In this document: positions 44,312 to 53,681 of the stretch, piece after piece
Numbering within the stretch: position 1 is the stretch's first letter
How the letters are laid out: every line of letters begins with the position of its first letter
NCBI RefSeq assembly: GCF_018343695.1
Contig: NZ_JAGYPJ010000001.1
Location: 445,001-509,000, forward strand
Direction of reading: 5' to 3'
Origin: Lederbergia citrisecunda
Lineage (GTDB): Bacteria > Bacillota > Bacilli > Bacillales > Bacillaceae_C
DNA length: 64,000 bases
The notes under the pieces: generated by a model
Told to the model about the DNA's origin: nothing
Seen by the model: only the letters and a program-made list of their open reading frames with translations
Database searches by the model: none
Position numbers and translations under genes: made by a program

Positions 44312-44345
44312 GCGGAGGGATGCAATATTCCCTCCGCTAAATTTT
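44312..44345 (+). terminator. Terminator-like hairpin after the YjcZ-type gene
   Basis: GCGGAGGGA (44312-44320) and TCCCTCCGC (44329-44337) form a 9-bp stem followed by TAAATTTT. Confidence 0.6.
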
Positions 44346-44351
44346 AATCTT

Positions 44352-44386
44352 TCGTGCCTGTCCATCGATGTCGCCACAGGACGTGG
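44352..44386 (-). repeat. Interspersed repeat fragment, reverse orientation
   Basis: The complement reads GCCACGTCCTGTGGCGAC and ATCGATGGACAGGC, the hairpin and tail of the interspersed family. The stretch 44387-44698 holds an open frame of 63 codons without a ribosome binding site; I do not call it a gene. Confidence 0.5.
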
Positions 44387-44698
44387 CAGTTAAGGTAGAC
44401 CTTCTGTATTGGCCAATGACTTGTAATAAAGGAAACACAACGGAGCTGAAAAAGCGTGCTCAAACTGGTGGGACAAGCATATATTCACTATCCCATGAAG
44501 TTGTTCTTAATAACGTCATTGGTTGGAGGGTATTTGACCTTAAGTATTCGAGCTATTAGTTAGATAGAACGGGTCGATGTGGGCTTTGTGGAAGGAAGGG
44601 ACAAGAAGTATTCTTTTAATAATCGATTTAGATAGACTGGAATGATCCTTTTTTCGATTTCCACAACTTTTCGAAATTTATCATTTCCTTGTAAAGTA

Positions 44699-44730
44699 TA
44701 AAAACCAGAAAAGTTTATTCTTCTTCTCTG
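44699..44730 (-). terminator. Terminator overlapping the end of the kinase gene
   Basis: On the minus strand CCAGAGAA pairs with TTTTCTGG and TTTTTAT follows; the first arm includes the last codons of the kinase. Confidence 0.6.
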
Positions 44731-45860
44731 GCTTTATTACTCTTATTAGCAGGTGGTAGTTTAATCGTAAATGTTGTCCACTCATCGTCAGAAGTGCAAT
44801 ATAATTGTCCATCATGTTTTTCTATAATTTCTTTACAAACGTATAATCCGAGTCCAGTCCCTGTTTTTTTAGTCGTAACAAAAGGTTCAAAAATACTATT
44901 TAATAATGGCTCAGGTATTTTGGGGCCAGTATTCGACGTTTCTAAAATGATGGATTGATCTTCGGTCATAAAACCTTTTATTTTTATGACCGAGGAAGTC
45001 ATTTGTTCGGTTAACACATCGATTGCATTAAAAATAATATTAATTAAAACTTGTCTTATTTCTTCTATGTATCCGTTAACATATAAATGATCTTCAAGTT
45101 CCCTTTCTAATTCCACATTAGCTTCAAGGAGCCGAGGATAGATAAAGGACGCAATCTGATCGAGTAACTCATTTAATGAAAATAATGTAACCTCTTGATT
45201 AAGCACTTCTTTTCTCGATAACATCAAAAATTGAGTAATTCTAAATTTTAATTGCTCAAGTTCATTTAAGATAATATCCATATATGGAAGTTCAGGATTT
45301 TCGGAACGTAACAATTGAACAAAACCATGAATCGTCGTTAATGGATTTCTAAATTCATGAACAAAGCTTGATGTCATCTGACCTAATAGTGTTAGTCTTT
45401 CTTCGTGATTATCTTTGTTTAAATGTTTAGAATCTTCAACTTGTTGATCCTTTATTGCTGTAAAAAATTTCGTTGCGAAAAATAAAAATCGATCACTTAT
45501 TTCAGATAGTTTTAAATAAACAGGGTGAATATTTTCCCAACAAGAGTCATATTGCAAAATTTCGATAAGTATTTCATTCTTGACGATGTTGGCATTATAA
45601 ATAAAATAGCTGATTTTTGATGTTTCATATATCTTCAAAGATTCAGCGTTCTTAGAAGTAATTTTGTTAAAATATTGATCTAGTTCATTCTTTTCTAATG
45701 AAAAAGCACGTAGTATAACCTCAAATAAAAACTGGCCACTTAAAATAGTTTTTTCATAATCATTTTCAGTTGGTAAGATGATTTTCTTTTGCCAACGGGC
45801 AAAAATACTTTCTTTCCTTGATTCAATAAATGAAACAATATCTAATTTCAACTGATCCAT
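44715..45860 (-). CDS. Orphan sensor histidine kinase, sporulation-kinase type
   Basis: The 381-residue soluble kinase has an all-helical N-terminal domain of about 140 residues, like the RsbRD/globin-type sensor domains, then the phosphoacceptor SFVHEFRNPLTTIHGF (H168) and an HATPase domain with NIIFNAIDVL, the G1 region near NTGPKIPEPLL and GTGLGLYVCKEI. The H-box is the form found in KinA-KinE-like kinases that feed the Spo0F phosphorelay. No response regulator is adjacent, which fits that role. I use the ATG at 45860 after GAGGTGA. The signal is unknown. Confidence 0.88.
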   Translation of the reverse strand: MDQLKLDIVSFIESRKESIFARWQKKIILPTENDYEKTILSGQFLFEVILRAFSLEKNELDQYFNKITSKNAESLKIYETSKISYFIYNANIVKNEILIEILQYDSCWENIHPVYLKLSEISDRFLFFATKFFTAIKDQQVEDSKHLNKDNHEERLTLLGQMTSSFVHEFRNPLTTIHGFVQLLRSENPELPYMDIILNELEQLKFRITQFLMLSRKEVLNQEVTLFSLNELLDQIASFIYPRLLEANVELERELEDHLYVNGYIEEIRQVLINIIFNAIDVLTEQMTSSVIKIKGFMTEDQSIILETSNTGPKIPEPLLNSIFEPFVTTKKTGTGLGLYVCKEIIEKHDGQLYCTSDDEWTTFTIKLPPANKSNKAREEE

Positions 45861-46290
45861 CACTTCACCTCAATTATATTATACCAGTGAATTCCTAAAA
45901 ATCTATCAAATGGCAAAAATGTATATATTTAGTTTATTTACCAAAACTATAAAGTTTTTAAATGAAAGAATTGTTTGTCATCTCCTTTTATTATCGTCTA
46001 TTTACAGAAATAGTAAAGAATCTTTTGATTTAATATTTTTTATTCTATAATAATTCGAAAAATAGGACTTTTCCACTGAATATAAGCCGCGAAAATATAC
46101 CCATATATTTAATCGAAAATCTAGTCTATAATAATAAGTATTAAATAGTGTTTTTTCTTTATTTGTCATTTATTTTACCAAAATTCAGACAAAGTCTGTG
46201 CGTTTTATTTGACTATAACATCGAGAGCCGTTTGCGCCTTACTATAGATTATTGCTTCAAAACATTAAATATGATAATGGGGTGAAGTAA
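45861..46290. other. AT-rich gene-free stretch
   Basis: Over 400 bases between divergent genes hold no gene and no clear repeat. Promoters for both neighbours must lie here, but none stands out. Confidence 0.5.
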
Positions 46291-46452
46291 ATGAATGGCG
46301 AAACTGTTAAAAAGAAAATGATTCATCCGCTTGTTAGAAAATGTATGCAACATCTAGATGTCATCGAAGCGAACGACAAAACGAAACAAATAGTGTATAT
46401 GTATTTAAAAGCTTTGGACGATGAAATAGATAAATTAAAAAAAGAAACCTAA
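46291..46452 (+). CDS. 53-residue hypothetical protein
   Basis: The frame begins at an ATG after GGGGTGAAG and reads MNGETVKKKMIHPLVRKCMQ, then a helix ending LDDEIDKLKKET. It is charged and predicted helical, with no membrane segment. A strong terminator follows 21 bases after the stop, which supports it as a real gene. I do not recognise the family. It lies divergent from a sporulation-type kinase. Confidence 0.65.
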   Translation: MNGETVKKKMIHPLVRKCMQHLDVIEANDKTKQIVYMYLKALDDEIDKLKKET

Positions 46453-46472
46453 ATGTATAGTAAAACGTAAAT

Positions 46473-46521
46473 AGTCTTAGAAACACCATTTCAGTCATGG
46501 TGTTATCTAAGACTTTTTTTG
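46473..46521 (+). terminator. Terminator after the 53-residue gene
   Basis: AGTCTTAGA with ACACCAT pairs with ATGGTGT and TCTAAGACT, followed by seven T. Confidence 0.85.
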
Positions 46522-46571
46522 TGTACCCAGGTAAATATTAGTTTTTATAGGTCATTATTGAATTTTGGCTG

Positions 46572-46880
46572 TCACTTTCTTGACAGGCTCATCGTGATTC
46601 CTTTATCTCAGTCAAAGGCCAAACAAGGAACGTCGACAAAACCGGCACGTCCTGTGCCAAAGTCGACGGACCCACATCCTGTGGGCCTGTACGTCGATGG
46701 ACAGGCGCTTGCGCTTTTCTTTGTCCAGCTTCAGCGCCTATCGACTAGCAAACTTCTTGTCCTTTTCCCTACGATAAGTCAACATCGATTCGCCTTGACA
46801 GGCTCATCGTGTTTCCTTTATCTCAGTCAAAGACCCTGAAGTTTGTACGTCGATGGACAGGCGCTTGCGCTTTTCTGAAG
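46572..46880 (+). repeat. Interspersed repeat, best copy plus partial second copy
   Basis: The unit contains GGCACGTCCTGTGCC and CCCACATCCTGTGGG hairpins, GTCGACGGACC, TGTACGTCGATGGACAGGCG and CTTGCGCTTTTCT, then AGCGCCTATCGACTAGCAAA. A second partial unit repeats the ends (GACAGGCTCATCGTGTTTCC and TGTACGTCGATGGACAGG). An open frame of 106 codons across it is an artefact of the repeat. Confidence 0.8.
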
Positions 46881-46964
46881 AAAAATCGAACTTTTTCTCA
46901 GAATTAGTCATAAAAAAACGTATATTATATAATAGTTGCAGAGCTAGAAAGTGAGGACTTTTTG

Positions 46965-49037
46965 ATGAAATATATCATTTTAGCAAAAGAAGCGATTAAG
47001 AAATTTTGGAAAAGAGCTCACCTTAACCAAATTATTATTTTGCTTTTATCATTATCCATATTATTTGTGCTTGCTTATTTTGCTTATTTAGCGAGTGCAG
47101 CGAATGTCGAATCATTAAAACAAGGCCTTTCTCAATCTACCGTCATTTATGATAAAGATGGGGACGAGGCAAGTAAAATATCAGCTAATCGGATTGAAGG
47201 AGTATCGATTGACAAAGTTCCTGCCCATTTACAGAATGCCATCATTGCCATTGAAGATCACCGCTTCAAAGAGCATAAGGGATTTGATGTAAAAGGAATC
47301 ATGAGGGCCGTTTTCCTCAATCTAAAATCAGGACGAATAAGTGCAGGGGGAAGTACGATTACTCAGCAATTAACTAAAGTCGCACTGTTATCTCCTGAAC
47401 GTACATTCAAGCGGAAATTGGAGGAAGTATTTTTAGCGGTTGAAATAGAGAAGACATTTTCTAAAGATGAGATTTTAGAAATGTATATGAATCAAGTGTA
47501 TTTCGGAAGCGGTGCTTGGGGAGTACAAAACGCATCAAGGAAATATTTTGGTAAAGACGTAGAAAATATAACAATAAGTGAAGCAGCGATGCTTGCAGGG
47601 ATTATTAATCGGCCTACTGCATTGAGTCCTTATCAAAATTATGAAGGTGCAATTAATCGAAGAGATGTCGTGCTAGGACAAATGGAAAAGTATAACATGA
47701 TCTCCGAACAGCAATATAAAGACGCGGTCGCAGAAAAAATAGTTCTTAACGATAAAGGCGGCGACCCATTAAAAGGGAAATATCCTTATTATGTAGATGC
47801 AGTCATTAATGAAGCCATTAATTTATATGGATATACTCAAGATGAACTCTTAACAAGAGGTTATAAAATATATACGGAAATGGACCAAAATCTCCAATCC
47901 TCCCTTGAAAAAGTATACCAAAATGACTCACTTTTCCCTGTAAGCAACGATGGAACATTGGCACAAAGCGGTGCAGTTTTACTTGAACCAAGTTCGGGAG
48001 GGTTAAGAGCACTCGTGGGCGGAAGAGGAGAGCATACATTTCGTGCTTATAACCGTGCTACACAATTAACAGCACAACCGGGTTCAGTAATGAAACCTTT
48101 AGCTGTTTATACACCTGCATTGGAGGCTGGTTATACTCTGCAGGCTAAGTTAAAAGATGAAGCAGATCTATCATTTGATGGTTACCAGCCAAAAAACTAT
48201 AACCATCAATATCTTGGAGAAGTTCCAATGTATGAAGCAGTTGAGGAGTCATTAAATGTTCCGGCAGTATGGCTATTGAATGAGATTGGTCTTAATAAAG
48301 GAATAGATTCTGTTCAGCGATTTGGTCTTCCTCTTCAGGAAGATGATAAATATTTGAGTATGGCTCTTGGAGGAACGAAAACTGGATATTCTCCAAAACA
48401 AATGGCTGAAGCTTATGCCGTATTTGCAAACGGTGGACAAAGAGTACAAAGCCATATTATTACTAAAATAGTTGGACCTACTGGGAATGTAGAAGTAGAA
48501 GTTAAACCTAAGAAAACACGAGTTACGGACCGTAAGACAACAGAACAAATGACTTCTATGTTATTAAATGTTGTCGAATCGGGAACAGGGAGAAATGCCC
48601 AAATAAATGGGTATACGATCGCAGGTAAAACTGGATCAACCCAGCTCCCTTTTAAAGACATCACGGAAGGAACGAAGGATCAATGGTTTGTAGGGTACAC
48701 TCCTAATTTAGTGGGCGCAGTATGGTTAGGATATGATATTACGGATCGCACTCATTATTTGAAAGGTAAAAGTGGAGACACAGTAGTACCTATTTTCCGT
48801 GCTATAATGAGCGGGGCACTTCCTAATGTTGAAAAAATGAGCTTTGAAACTAAATCGATAAATGAGAACTTGAAGCAGCAACAAGAGAATAAATCGTTTA
48901 AAGAAAAGTTTGATGACTTCGATGAAAAAATGACGAAAGAAGCGGAGAAGTGGAAGCAAAAGCTCGAAAAAGGAAAAGGAAATCTTAAGAAATTTGAAGA
49001 AAAACTCAAGGATATATATAGGAAATATAGACATTAA
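46965..49037 (+). CDS. pbpF: Class A penicillin-binding protein (PbpF-like)
   Basis: The 690-residue bifunctional enzyme polymerises and crosslinks peptidoglycan. After one membrane anchor (about 24-46) comes the transglycosylase domain, with EDHRFKEHKGFD (catalytic glutamate) and GGSTITQQLTK. The transpeptidase domain has QPGSVMKPL (SxxK serine), ESLNVPA (SxN) and AGKTGST (KTG). The C-terminus is a charged helix rich in Lys and Glu. The ATG at 46965 follows GTGAGGAC; a TTG one codon earlier is less likely. B. subtilis pbpF, a forespore-expressed gene, is the closest relative by length and location. Confidence 0.92.
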   Translation: MKYIILAKEAIKKFWKRAHLNQIIILLLSLSILFVLAYFAYLASAANVESLKQGLSQSTVIYDKDGDEASKISANRIEGVSIDKVPAHLQNAIIAIEDHRFKEHKGFDVKGIMRAVFLNLKSGRISAGGSTITQQLTKVALLSPERTFKRKLEEVFLAVEIEKTFSKDEILEMYMNQVYFGSGAWGVQNASRKYFGKDVENITISEAAMLAGIINRPTALSPYQNYEGAINRRDVVLGQMEKYNMISEQQYKDAVAEKIVLNDKGGDPLKGKYPYYVDAVINEAINLYGYTQDELLTRGYKIYTEMDQNLQSSLEKVYQNDSLFPVSNDGTLAQSGAVLLEPSSGGLRALVGGRGEHTFRAYNRATQLTAQPGSVMKPLAVYTPALEAGYTLQAKLKDEADLSFDGYQPKNYNHQYLGEVPMYEAVEESLNVPAVWLLNEIGLNKGIDSVQRFGLPLQEDDKYLSMALGGTKTGYSPKQMAEAYAVFANGGQRVQSHIITKIVGPTGNVEVEVKPKKTRVTDRKTTEQMTSMLLNVVESGTGRNAQINGYTIAGKTGSTQLPFKDITEGTKDQWFVGYTPNLVGAVWLGYDITDRTHYLKGKSGDTVVPIFRAIMSGALPNVEKMSFETKSINENLKQQQENKSFKEKFDDFDEKMTKEAEKWKQKLEKGKGNLKKFEEKLKDIYRKYRH

Positions 49038-49067
49038 GGGGCGATTATTTGTCCCTTATTTTTTTTC
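49035..49067 (+). terminator. Terminator after pbpF
   Basis: TAAGGG and CCCTTA pair around a 12-nt loop and a long T run follows. Confidence 0.7.
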
Positions 49068-49093
49068 ATAAAAGTATCAATTTCTTGTTAGTA

Positions 49094-49275
49094 TCTTGCT
49101 CTTACGCCTATCGACTAGCAAACATTTTGTTCTTTTCTTTTGGGTAAGTCAACTTCAATTCGCATTGCAGGCTCATTGTGTTTCCTTTATCTCAAGGCTT
49201 AAGCCGAAGAAGGAACATAAACTAAAAGCTGCCACGACCTGTGGGCCTGAACTTCAATGGGCTCGCCGCTTTTTA
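49094..49275 (+). repeat. Interspersed repeat copy
   Basis: CTTACGCCTATCGACTAGCA, TAAGTCAACTTCAATTCGC, GCAGGCTCATTGTGTTTCC, GCTGCCACGACCTGTGGG and CTGAACTTCAATGGGC follow the order of the family, with the middle part deleted. No gene is seen in 49038-49355. Confidence 0.7.
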
Positions 49276-49355
49276 CTTTTCTTATTAGATGAAAACTTTG
49301 AAGAATTATGAGAAAATAAGAATTGTGTAAAACGAGTATTAGGAGGATATACATA

Positions 49356-50738
49356 ATGGAATATCGTATTGAGAGAGATACAATAGGCGAAATAAAAGTC
49401 CCTCAAGATAAGTATTGGGGTGCACAGACACAAAGAAGTAAAGAAAATTTTAAAATTGGCGACGAGAAAATGCCAATCGAGATCATTAGAGCGTTTGCGC
49501 AATTAAAGAAAGCAGCGGCTATTTCAAATAATAAGCTTGGAAAATTATCCGATGCAAAAACAGCTGCTATTACAAAAGCATGCGATGAAGTGTTAGAAGG
49601 TAAATTTAATGATCATTTTCCACTTGTTGTCTGGCAAACTGGAAGTGGCACACAATCGAACATGAACGTGAATGAAGTAGTGGCAAGACGTGGGAATGAG
49701 CTTTTAAAAGAACAAGGCTCTGAAGAAAAAATTCATCCAAACGACGATATCAATATGTCACAAAGTTCAAATGATACATTTCCAACGGCAATGCATGTAG
49801 CTGCATACGAAGATATTTACAGTCGTTTATTACCGGCACTAAGCCAATTGAAAGCAACGCTACTAAATAAAGAAGAGGCCTATATGAATATCATCAAAAT
49901 TGGCCGCACACATCTGCAAGATGCTACACCGATTACTCTTGGACAAGAAATTAGCGGTTGGCGTGCAATGCTAGAAAAATGTGAAAAAATGATTAAAGAA
50001 AGTGCAGAACATTTACTGAACTTAGCGATTGGTGGAACAGCTGTAGGTACAGGAATCAATGCAGATCCTAGGTTTGGCGATATGGTGGCAGCTCAACTTG
50101 GAGAACAAACTGGTTATTCCTTTGTTTCTTCTGACAATAAATATCATGCGCTAACAAGCCATGATGAAATCGTGTATGTTCATGGTGCTTTAAAAGGACT
50201 AGCTGCTGATTTAACAAAAATAGCTAATGATGTTCGCTGGTTGGCTAGTGGTCCTAGAAGTGGAATTGGCGAAATTACGATTCCTGCTAATGAGCCTGGA
50301 AGCTCCATCATGCCTGGAAAAGTCAATCCGACACAAAGTGAGGCACTGACAATGGTGGCAGTTCAAGTGTTTGGAAATGATGGTGCAATTGGTTTTGCTG
50401 CTAGCCAAGGTAACTTTGAACTTAATGTTTACAAGCCAGTGATTATTTATAATTTCTTGCAATCTGTGCATTTACTTGCGGACGGAATGATTTCATTCGA
50501 TGTTAATTGTGTAGAAGGACTTGAGCCAAATGTAGAGGTAATCGAAGAAAACGTAAACCGCTCATTAATGCTTGTAACTGCATTGAATCCATATATTGGA
50601 TACGAAAAAGCGGCAGAAATTGCAAAACTAGCATTTAAAGAAGGCACAACATTAAAAGAAGCAGCTATCAAAACTGGCTATGTAACAGAAGAACAGTATG
50701 ACGAATGGATTGTGCCAAGTAAAATGGTGAACCTTTAA
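49356..50738 (+). CDS. fumC: Class II fumarate hydratase FumC
   Basis: The 460-residue enzyme interconverts fumarate and malate in the TCA cycle. The superfamily signature [11 protein letters not shown] lies near residue 318, and family segments [28 protein letters not shown] and [16 protein letters not shown] are intact. The ATG at 49356 has AGGAGG nine bases upstream; an earlier in-frame start would add eleven unrelated residues. It stands alone and converges on the SASP gene with a shared terminator. Confidence 0.97.
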   Translation: MEYRIERDTIGEIKVPQDKYWGAQTQRSKENFKIGDEKMPIEIIRAFAQLKKAAAISNNKLGKLSDAKTAAITKACDEVLEGKFNDHFPLVVWQTGSGTQSNMNVNEVVARRGNELLKEQGSEEKIHPNDDINMSQSSNDTFPTAMHVAAYEDIYSRLLPALSQLKATLLNKEEAYMNIIKIGRTHLQDATPITLGQEISGWRAMLEKCEKMIKESAEHLLNLAIGGTAVGTGINADPRFGDMVAAQLGEQTGYSFVSSDNKYHALTSHDEIVYVHGALKGLAADLTKIANDVRWLASGPRSGIGEITIPANEPGSSIMPGKVNPTQSEALTMVAVQVFGNDGAIGFAASQGNFELNVYKPVIIYNFLQSVHLLADGMISFDVNCVEGLEPNVEVIEENVNRSLMLVTALNPYIGYEKAAEIAKLAFKEGTTLKEAAIKTGYVTEEQYDEWIVPSKMVNL

Positions 50739-50757
50739 TAATCTCATAAAAAAGAAA

Positions 50758-50792
50758 CTGCCCCCGGTATTACACCGAGGGCTTTTCCATTT
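50758..50792. terminator. Terminator between fumC and the SASP gene
   Basis: GCCCCCGG and CCGAGGGC form the stem, with TTTTCCATTTTT on the plus side. Confidence 0.65.
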
Positions 50793-50810
50793 TTATAAAA
50801 TTGTAATGTG

Positions 50811-51011
50811 TTAGCGAGAAAAACCGCCAAGCTGTTGCTCAGCCATTTGCACTAAACGTTTCGTAATCTCTCCACCAACAGATCCGTTAGCACGAGAAGT
50901 TGTATCCGCGCCAAGGTTTACTCCAAACTCAGTTGCGATTTCGTATTTCATTTGATCGATTGCTTGCTGTGAACCCTGAACTAAAATTTGGTTGGAGTTG
51001 TTGTTAGCCAT
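50811..51011 (-). CDS. Alpha/beta-type small acid-soluble spore protein
   Basis: The 66-residue protein binds and shields DNA in the dormant spore. It has the germination-protease region [11 protein letters not shown] (cut usually between the E and F/I pair) and the second conserved block [20 protein letters not shown]. The length is typical. The ATG has AAGGAGATG upstream. A SigG-type promoter lies at 51130-51158, giving a leader of about 110 nt that contains a tRNA-like structure. Confidence 0.97.
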   Translation of the reverse strand: MANNNSNQILVQGSQQAIDQMKYEIATEFGVNLGADTTSRANGSVGGEITKRLVQMAEQQLGGFSR

Positions 51012-51044
51012 TTTGTGTCATCTCCTTGTTGTGAAATATAGTAT

Positions 51045-51104
51045 TGGTTGGGCTAGCCGGAATTGCACCGGCGCACAATGTCTGTGCCAACTTTGGTTAA
51101 CCCA
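51045..51104 (-). ncRNA. tRNA-like element without a normal D-arm
   Basis: On the minus strand a 7-bp acceptor stem, TGGGTTA with TAGCCCA, is followed by A and CCA. The T-arm is GCCGG-TGCAATT-CCGGC. A middle arm is GCAC-AGACATT-GTGC (7-nt loop). Only ten bases (ACCAAAGTTG) stand in place of the D-arm, so the element is 60 nt. The position before the middle anticodon-loop triplet is G, not U, so normal decoding is unlikely. It lies in the 5' leader of the SASP gene. Confidence 0.45.
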
Positions 51105-51129
51105 ATAGTTTAAGCGCTTTTGTATTTTG

Positions 51130-51158
51130 TATTATGTTTTTTTTACATTAAAATATGC
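51130..51158 (-). promoter_or_regulatory. SigG-type promoter of the SASP gene
   Basis: On the minus strand GCATA (51158-51154) and CATAATA (51136-51130) are 17 bases apart, matching the SigG pattern GMATR and CATNMTA. SASP genes are the standard SigG targets. Confidence 0.7.
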
Positions 51159-51229
51159 GCTAACGTATCAGGGAAATTTCACCAAATATTCTAGTTGTAC
51201 GTAAATGTAGTATGTTTCTTTTACACAGA

Positions 51230-51264
51230 AAAACCCCTACCTTTTTCAGGTAGGGGTTTGATTC
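51230..51264 (-). terminator. Terminator after msmX
   Basis: CAAACCCCTACC and GGTAGGGGTTTT pair perfectly, with T residues beyond on the minus strand. Confidence 0.85.
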
Positions 51265-51271
51265 ATATATT

Positions 51272-52372
51272 TTAGCGAATTCTTTGTTCAGTAGTAATAT
51301 CAAAGAAATGAGCTTTGTTCATATCAAATGCAAGATCCATTTTTTGGCCTGGCTCTACAATCGTTCTAGAGTCAATTCTAGAAACGAATTCTTGGTTTCC
51401 AACTTTTGAATAAAGCATTGTTTCAGCACCTAAAAGCTCTGCAACTTCGATAGTAACATTTATTTTAGTACCTTGTGAAGCTTCGATGAATGCTGGCTCG
51501 TCATGAATATCTTCTGGACGTACACCAAGTACGAGTTCCTTTCCAACATAACCTTGTTCACGAAGCATTTTCAATTTACCTTCTGGAACAGAGACTTTAA
51601 CTTTATTCTCAAGTGTGAAGCCGTCAGCTTCTAGTTTACCATGGAAGAAGTTCATTGCAGGTGAACCAATAAAGCCACCAACAAAAATATTATCAGGATT
51701 ATCATAAATTTCTTTTGGACTTCCAACTTGTTGGATAATTCCATCTTTCATAACAACGATACGGCTAGCCATTGTCATCGCTTCTGTTTGGTCATGCGTT
51801 ACGTAAATAGTAGTTGTTTGTAGTCTTTGGTGAAGTTTTGCAATTTCTGCACGCATTTGTACACGAAGCTTAGCATCAAGGTTAGAAAGCGGCTCGTCCA
51901 TCAAGAATACTTTTGCGTCACGAACGATCGCACGTCCAAGAGCAACACGTTGGCGCTGACCACCGGAAAGAGCTTTCGGTTTACGATCTAAGAAGTTTTC
52001 AAGACCAAGGATTTTGGCAGCTTCGTTAACACGTTGTTCAATTTCTTTTTTCGGCATTTTACGAAGTTTCAATCCGAATGCCATGTTATCATAAACACTC
52101 ATATGTGGATAAAGAGCGTAGTTTTGGAATACCATCGCGATATCGCGGTCTTTTGGAGCAACATCGTTTACTCGCTTATCATCAATGTAGAAATCACCTT
52201 GTGAAATTTCTTCCAATCCAGCGATCATACGAAGTGTTGTAGATTTACCACAACCTGAAGGACCAACGAAAACGATGAATTCTTTGTCTTTAACGTGAAG
52301 GTTGAAGTCTTCAACAGCTGTAACTTTGTTGTCATACACTTTATAAATATTATCTAAACGTAGTTCTGCCAT
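51272..52372 (-). CDS. msmX: Multi-sugar ABC importer ATPase MsmX
   Basis: The 366-residue ATPase energises several sugar importers in Bacillus. It has Walker A GPSGCGKST, signature LSGGQRQR, Walker B VFLMDEPLSNLD and the H-loop VTHDQ, then a C-terminal regulatory TOBE/MalK-type domain with LGVRPEDIHDE. It is not next to any sugar permease gene, as expected for a shared ATPase. The start follows GGGGGA. A sequence like a CcpA site (52426-52439) lies upstream. Confidence 0.95.
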   Translation of the reverse strand: MAELRLDNIYKVYDNKVTAVEDFNLHVKDKEFIVFVGPSGCGKSTTLRMIAGLEEISQGDFYIDDKRVNDVAPKDRDIAMVFQNYALYPHMSVYDNMAFGLKLRKMPKKEIEQRVNEAAKILGLENFLDRKPKALSGGQRQRVALGRAIVRDAKVFLMDEPLSNLDAKLRVQMRAEIAKLHQRLQTTTIYVTHDQTEAMTMASRIVVMKDGIIQQVGSPKEIYDNPDNIFVGGFIGSPAMNFFHGKLEADGFTLENKVKVSVPEGKLKMLREQGYVGKELVLGVRPEDIHDEPAFIEASQGTKINVTIEVAELLGAETMLYSKVGNQEFVSRIDSRTIVEPGQKMDLAFDMNKAHFFDITTEQRIR

Positions 52373-52425
52373 GTTATTTCCCCCTAAAAAGTATTGTTAT
52401 TAATTCATAGTTTACAGAATCCGCT

Positions 52426-52439
52426 TTCATGAGACTATG
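52426..52439 (-). promoter_or_regulatory. Possible CcpA (cre) site upstream of msmX
   Basis: The minus strand reads TGAAAGCGGATTCT, which agrees with the cre consensus at roughly 11 of 14 positions. The second half is imperfect. Confidence 0.3.
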
Positions 52440-52485
52440 GACAGGGTGCACAAAAAAAAGAAACGATTTTTAGGCAAGCTGCATA

Positions 52486-53382
52486 TTATTTTTCGTCAAT
52501 ATGCAAACATGCTAAATAAGCAAAAAATGCCCCGTGAAATGTTTTAATGTCGATTCCTGTTTTTTCAATAAACTTATCAATACGGTATTGCAGGCTATTT
52601 CGATGCATGAATAGCTGCTTTGCTGTCAGCGTGGCATTTGACTGATTTTCAATATACGCTTTAATCGTTTCGGCTAATTCCATATCATCTTTTAATAAGG
52701 TATGTACATCAGCAAACATGATATTTTTTTCAGATTTCGGAATCATTTGATATAAGTAGAGCGGCATCAGTTTTTCTCTAGTAAAAATTCTTTCCTCCGG
52801 GTGTTCAGATTGGGACAATTCTAGCATTGATTGTTCTAGGGTAAATAACGATTTCAACGAATCGTTTGTTTCTTGAAAGCGACCGATGAAAAAATGAATT
52901 TTAAAGAAAAAATCACTCTCAAATGCTTGAATAGCGGAAAAAAGTTCTTCTTCGGTAATAGATACATTACTTTGCTCTTCTATAATAACCCCTTCGTTAT
53001 TACTAAAAGGAACAATCAATACTTCATTTGAAAATAAACTTTTCACTGCTTCTTCCCATTCATCAAATTGAAATACATCACGAATATTTTTAATAGAAAA
53101 GTGAATAAATCTAATATAGTTTGTATGTGTAGTTGGAAGTGGGCCATTACTAATTAAATAATTACGCCACTCTTTGGCAAAAGTAGAAATGGTAGGCTCA
53201 CTCTTAACATCATTTTCAATTGGAAATAATAAATGTAATAAAGATCTTTCTTTTTCGGAAAGATCAGATTTGGGTATACCTATATAATTTTCATCGCTTT
53301 TTAACCAAATATATCCTAGATCGTTATTTGGTTCACTAGCAGAAATAGCATTTGGATACAATTGTAATAATCGATTGAACAT
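52486..53382 (-). CDS. PucR-type helix-turn-helix regulator
   Basis: The 298-residue protein has a C-terminal PucR-family HTH_30 domain: LTAKQLFMHRNSLQYRIDKF and EKTGIDIKTFHGAFFAYLAC. The rest resembles the middle region of CdaR-type sugar-diacid regulators. It lies upstream of msmX on the same strand with a 110-base gap. Its target may be msmX, but this is only suggested by position. Confidence 0.85.
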   Translation of the reverse strand: MFNRLLQLYPNAISASEPNNDLGYIWLKSDENYIGIPKSDLSEKERSLLHLLFPIENDVKSEPTISTFAKEWRNYLISNGPLPTTHTNYIRFIHFSIKNIRDVFQFDEWEEAVKSLFSNEVLIVPFSNNEGVIIEEQSNVSITEEELFSAIQAFESDFFFKIHFFIGRFQETNDSLKSLFTLEQSMLELSQSEHPEERIFTREKLMPLYLYQMIPKSEKNIMFADVHTLLKDDMELAETIKAYIENQSNATLTAKQLFMHRNSLQYRIDKFIEKTGIDIKTFHGAFFAYLACLHIDEK

Positions 53383-53452
53383 AATGTCGCCTCTTTATAT
53401 AAAAATAAGAAAGTATAAGATTTTTACTAATCTATATTATTGAACTTTGGCT

Positions 53453-53668
53453 TTCTTTGTCCAGCTACAGCGCCTATCGATTAGCAAACTTCTTGTCCTT
53501 TTCCTTTGCGTAAGTCAACATCGATTCGCCTTGCAGGCTCATCGTGTTTCCTTTATCAAAGGCCAAGCAAGGAACGTCGACTAAAATAGGCACGTCCTTG
53601 TGCCATCGTCGACGGACCCACATCCTGTGGGCCTGTACGTCGATGATCAAGGCACCTCCGCTTTTATT
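53453..53668 (+). repeat. Interspersed repeat copy
   Basis: It runs from CTTTGTCCAGCTACAGCG through TATCGATTAGCAAACTTC, CAGGCTCATCGTGTTTCC, GTCGACGGACCCACATCC and TGTACGTCGATGATCAAGGC, in the same order as the copy at 46572. The hairpins CCCACATCCTGTGGG and GGCACGTCCTTGTGCC are present. Confidence 0.8.
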
Positions 53669-53681
53669 TCATAATAGGGAA

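Noticed and set aside
44368-44559. Open frame of 63 codons after the YjcZ-type gene
   Set aside because: The start lies in a repeat fragment, there is no ribosome binding site and the product is not recognised. It could be a gene relic but support is too weak.
46519-46839. Open frame of 106 codons downstream of the 53-residue gene
   Set aside because: It runs through the interspersed repeat, has no ribosome binding site and mirrors frames seen in other repeat copies.
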